Assembly: GCA_000435515.1 (NCBI GenBank)
Contig: FR884181.1
Span: 1-7,607, forward strand
DNA: 7,607 nt
Direction of reading: 5' to 3'
Source: Firmicutes bacterium CAG:582
Lineage (GTDB): Bacteria; Bacillota_I; Bacilli_A; RF39; UBA660
Part shown: positions 5,160-7,607 of the stretch, one piece after another
How positions within the stretch are numbered: the first letter of the stretch is position 1
Layout: the number at the start of each line of letters is the position of its first letter
Position numbers and translations under genes: made by a program
The notes under the pieces: model-generated
Told to the model about the DNA's origin: nothing
What the model saw: the letters and a program-made list of their open reading frames with translations, nothing else
Databases searched by the model: none

Positions 5160-6401
5160 ATGAGAGAAATCATAGCTAGTATTGATGTTGGTAGTCATCT
5201 TATAAAACTTATAGTTGCTGAAATTCTTAATAATAAGATGAATATTTTATGTGCTTTAGAAGAAGAATCACGTGGTGTAAAAAATGGCATGATTGTTGAA
5301 CCTGTAGAAGTTGAATATGCTTTAAAACGTTTGCTTAATCAAGCAGAAGAAAAACTTAATACTACGATAACAAAAGCGATTGTAGATGTTCCTGAAGGAG
5401 AAACAATTTTTAAAATAGGAGAAGCAAGTTTAACGATAACTGATGAAGATAAAGAAGTAACAGGTGAATATATTCAAAAAGTTTTACAAATGAGTGTAAA
5501 AGGAAATGTTGACGAAGGTTCTGATTTAGTTACTGTTATACCCATAATGTTTAAAGTAGATGACCGAAAAACAAAGATTCCAAAGGGAATGAAAGGAAAT
5601 AGCTTGTCAGTAAAATCGGTAGTTATTTCATCTCCTAAAAAAGATATTTGCCTTATTGCTAAAAGCTTAGAAAAATGCGGAGTAGAAGTAAGTGATATTA
5701 TGATACCTAGTATTGGAACCTATTTTGCACATAAAACGGAAAATATGGAAAATAATACTGGTGCTGTAATTGATATTGGTTATGATACAACTAAAGTAGC
5801 AATTATAAATAAGGGTATAATAATTAATAACTTAGTAATAGATACAGGAACTAAAAATATAGATAATGATATTTCTTTTGTTTATAAATTAAGTTTAAAA
5901 GATGCTAGTAAAGTAAGAGAAGAACTTGGACTTGCTAGTAGAAAAAATGCTAGGGCTCAAGAAACTATGGAAGTTGTTAACAATTTAGGGGAAAAAATCA
6001 AGATTGATCAATATGAACTTTCAAGTTTAATGATGAGCAGACTTCATGAAATGTTAAATATTGTCAAGAACGAGATAAATTACTTAACAAAGAAAGAAAT
6101 AAGTTATATAATAGTATCTGGAGGATTATCTGAACAACGTGACTTTGATATCGAAGTTGAAAGCGTGTTTGGACCAATTGCTTTTATAGGAAAAAACAAT
6201 TATATAGGAGCAAGGAATAATAAGTTTGCTAGTGCAATTGGAATGATAAAATACTTTGATTCTAAATTGAAATTAAGAGATAAAGATTTTAGTGTATTTT
6301 CAGATGATGACTTAGATAGTCTAGTTAGCAACGGCAATAAAAAAGCGATAACAGGAGATTCCATACTAGGAAAAGTATTTGGAATATTCTTTGATAATTA
6401 A
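5160..6401 (+). CDS. ftsA: Cell division protein FtsA, actin-like membrane tether of FtsZ
   Basis: This 413-residue protein is close to the usual FtsA length. FtsA binds ATP, polymerises, and links the FtsZ ring to the inner face of the membrane. Actin-fold landmarks are present: phosphate-1 loop IASIDVGSHLIKLIV (5-19), the FtsA-specific 1C region (about 80-160), phosphate-2 AVIDIGYDTTKVAII (202-216), and the adenosine motif IIVSGGLSEQ (317-326). The C-terminal end SILGKVFGIFFDN (401-413) is the expected amphipathic membrane-targeting helix, joined by an acidic linker (SDDDLDSL). The helix has a single Lys and two Asp nearby, fewer positive charges than usual. The start follows AGG (5150-5152) by 7 nt, a modest ribosome site. 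ftsZ begins 13 nt after the stop, so the two form one operon. No ftsQ or other dcw genes precede it here. Confidence 0.96.
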   Translation: MREIIASIDVGSHLIKLIVAEILNNKMNILCALEEESRGVKNGMIVEPVEVEYALKRLLNQAEEKLNTTITKAIVDVPEGETIFKIGEASLTITDEDKEVTGEYIQKVLQMSVKGNVDEGSDLVTVIPIMFKVDDRKTKIPKGMKGNSLSVKSVVISSPKKDICLIAKSLEKCGVEVSDIMIPSIGTYFAHKTENMENNTGAVIDIGYDTTKVAIINKGIIINNLVIDTGTKNIDNDISFVYKLSLKDASKVREELGLASRKNARAQETMEVVNNLGEKIKIDQYELSSLMMSRLHEMLNIVKNEINYLTKKEISYIIVSGGLSEQRDFDIEVESVFGPIAFIGKNNYIGARNNKFASAIGMIKYFDSKLKLRDKDFSVFSDDDLDSLVSNGNKKAITGDSILGKVFGIFFDN

Positions 6402-6414
6402 GGAGAGTGTATTT

Positions 6415-7467
6415 ATGGACGGAGTAAAAATGAATCAGATAGCAAAAATTAAAGTTGTCGGTGTAGGTGGCGGCGGAATGAACGCGGTTAATAGAATGAT
6501 TAAAGCTGGTGTTCAAGGTGTTGAATTCGTTGTTATCAATACTGATAAACAAGTACTTGATGATTCGCCAGCAAGTATAAAACTACAAATTGGTAAAAAC
6601 GTTACAAATGGTTTAGGAGCAGGAGCAAATCCAGAAATCGGTAGAGAAGCAGCAGTAGAAAGCAAGGATGAAATTCGTAAATCATTAGAAGGTGCTGATA
6701 TGGTTTTCGTAACTTGTGGAATGGGTGGAGGAACAGGAACTGGAGCTAGTCCAATTGTTGCTGAAATCGCTCAAGAAATTGGTGCTTTAACAGTTGGTAT
6801 TGTAACAAAACCATTTAGATTTGAAGGAAATAGAAGAATGGAACAAGCTATCATTGGTGTTGATGAATTAAAAAAACATGTTGACTCTTTAATAGTTATT
6901 CCAAATGATAAATTAAGAGATATAATTGATAAGAGTACTTCAATGCCAGATGCATTCAGAGAAGTAGATAATGTATTACATAGAGGAGTTCAATCAATAT
7001 CTGACTTAATTGCAGTTTCAGGTTTAATCAATCTAGACTTTGCAGATGTAAAAGCCGTAATGGAAAAACGTGGAAACGCTTTAATTGGAATTGGACTTGC
7101 TACTGGTGAAAATAGAGCAATTGAAGCGGCTAAACAAGCAGTATCTAGTCCACTTCTTGAAACAAGTATTGTTGGTGCAACAGATGCAATTATAAATGTC
7201 ACTGGTGGTAAATCTTTAACTTTATTTGAAGCTGAAGATGCTGCTGAAGTTGTAAGAGCTAGTGCTAATACAGATATTAATATTATATTTGGTGCTGTAA
7301 TTAATGAAAACTTAGATGATGAAGTAATCGTTACTGTTATCGCAACAGGATTTGATGACGATAAACCTGCAACATCAGGAACAGGAGAAGAACCAAAAAA
7401 ATCAATTAACATGATGGATGATGAATTTGATATTCCACCATTCTTAAGAGATAGAGATAATATTTAG
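6415..7467 (+). CDS. ftsZ: Cell division protein FtsZ, tubulin-like GTPase
   Basis: This 350-residue GTPase polymerises at midcell to form the division ring. The nucleotide-binding start KIKVVGVGGGGMNAVNRM (11-28) is present, as are the tubulin signature GGGTGTG (104-110) within VTCGMGGGTGTGASP, and TKPF-FEG-RR (131-141). The T7 loop NLDFADVKAVM (206-216) carries catalytic D208 and D211. The C-terminal tail peptide DEFDIPPFLRDR (336-347) binds FtsA and similar partners. The linker before it (about 315-335) is very short. Cys101 replaces the more common Ala before GMGGGTGTG. The frame stays open upstream to a TTG at 6379, but that would overlap ftsA without a ribosome site. ATG 6415 follows AAGGAGAG (6400-6407) by 7 nt and is chosen; ATG 6430 is a weaker alternative. 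Confidence 0.97.
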   Translation: MDGVKMNQIAKIKVVGVGGGGMNAVNRMIKAGVQGVEFVVINTDKQVLDDSPASIKLQIGKNVTNGLGAGANPEIGREAAVESKDEIRKSLEGADMVFVTCGMGGGTGTGASPIVAEIAQEIGALTVGIVTKPFRFEGNRRMEQAIIGVDELKKHVDSLIVIPNDKLRDIIDKSTSMPDAFREVDNVLHRGVQSISDLIAVSGLINLDFADVKAVMEKRGNALIGIGLATGENRAIEAAKQAVSSPLLETSIVGATDAIINVTGGKSLTLFEAEDAAEVVRASANTDINIIFGAVINENLDDEVIVTVIATGFDDDKPATSGTGEEPKKSINMMDDEFDIPPFLRDRDNI

Positions 7468-7491
7468 ATACACGATTGTGTATCTTTTTTT
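7467..7491 (+). terminator. Rho-independent terminator of ftsA-ftsZ
   Basis: GATACAC (7467-7473) and GTGTATC (7478-7484) form a perfect 7-bp stem with a GATT loop, followed by seven Ts. The stem starts on the last base of the ftsZ TAG stop. Confidence 0.92.
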
Positions 7492-7529
7492 ATAATATAT
7501 CATCTTGCTTTACACATACTTAAAAATAG

Positions 7530-7567
7530 ACTATATAGTTACTATAAAAAATAGTATAATATTAATG
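7530..7567 (+). promoter_or_regulatory. Promoter with ACTAT/ATAGT inverted repeats upstream of the right-edge gene
   Basis: TATAAT lies at 7555-7560 and a strong -35 is absent. Four copies of the half-site ACTAT or its complement ATAGT occur at 7530-7534, 7535-7539, 7541-7545 and 7551-7555. They form the palindrome ACTATATAGT and the dyad TACTAT-aaaaa-ATAGTA, the latter running into the -10. The layout suggests repressor control. Confidence 0.5.
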
Positions 7568-7585
7568 ATAGGTTGTGAATGAACT

Positions 7586-7607
7586 ATGAAAAAAAGAAAT
7601 GTAATAA
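7586..7607 (+). CDS. Start of an unidentified gene, 3'-partial
   Basis: Seven codons (MKKRNVI) remain in frame to the window edge. A rival start, ATG 7579 in another frame (MNYEKKKCN), sits 6 nt after ATAGG (7568-7572), better spaced than ATG 7586, which is 13 nt away. The sequence is too short to choose a frame or a function. That a gene starts here is supported by the promoter and ribosome-site-like AGG. Confidence 0.4.

Noticed and set aside
6379..6414. Longer FtsZ from a TTG at 6379
   Set aside because: It overlaps the end of ftsA, lacks a ribosome site, and adds 12 residues unlike FtsZ. ATG 6415 has AAGGAGAG at good spacing.
6325..6552. Minus-strand 75-codon frame across the ftsA/ftsZ junction
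   Set aside because: It is antisense to two certain genes and resembles no known protein.
6990..7412. Minus-strand 140-codon frame inside ftsZ
   Set aside because: It is a shadow of the conserved ftsZ coding sequence, Ser/Ala/Ile-rich, without a start signal.
1..7607. CRISPR array, tRNA, rRNA or insertion sequence
   Set aside because: I saw no regularly spaced repeats with unique spacers, no tRNA-like cloverleaf, no rRNA segment and no transposase or terminal inverted repeats.
1..7607. Mollicute code with TGA as Trp
   Set aside because: All coding frames are intact under the standard bacterial code and Trp is TGG. The absence of TGA stops in so few genes is not evidence.

Overview
The window is AT-rich, Gram-positive-like chromosomal DNA. 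Shine-Dalgarno sites, -10 boxes and hairpin/T-run terminators are clear, Trp is read from TGG, and no recognised gene ends in TGA (all stops are TAA or TAG). FtsA and FtsZ, a MurT/GatD-type peptidoglycan module, A-ending codons and short spacing suggest an uncultured low-GC Bacillota (Bacilli-type gut lineage) with a cell wall. That placement is inferred from style and gene content; there is no rRNA to confirm it.

Layout. (1) 3-1390, plus strand: a cysteine-containing surface or secreted protein whose N-terminus lies outside the window. It is split into two overlapping frames by an apparent one-base deletion near 359-362, inside a 63-bp tandem duplication. The downstream part is a long glycine-rich domain resembling the ALK/LTK-type glycine-rich domain. 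(2) 1391-1419: a hairpin with A- and T-runs on both sides, serving convergent genes. (3) 3440-1418, minus strand: a two-gene operon, murT then gatD, with a 14-nt overlap. Both are recognisable by fold and order, but GatD lacks the glutaminase Cys and His, and MurT lacks the KNPAG signature. (4) 3441-3528: a compact divergent promoter region with a perfect 7-bp inverted repeat. (5) 3529-5089, plus strand: a possible 24-codon leader ORF translationally coupled to the first of two tandem, diverged paralogues of a small protein-kinase-like family, closed by a terminator. (6) 5160-7467: the division operon ftsA-ftsZ with its own -10 box and a strong terminator at the ftsZ stop. (7) 7468-7607: a promoter region rich in inverted repeats, then the first codons of another gene.

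FtsA is the membrane tether and FtsZ the ring polymer of cytokinesis. MurT/GatD classically amidates the D-Glu of lipid II, so cell-wall and division functions sit close together, with two unknown kinase-like proteins between them. A functional link between the kinase-like proteins and either neighbour is only conjecture: promoters and terminators separate the three units.

The most notable points are the apparently dead glutaminase subunit next to a divergent MurT, the tandem kinase-like pair with its coupled leader ORF, and the repeat-driven disruption of the surface-protein gene.
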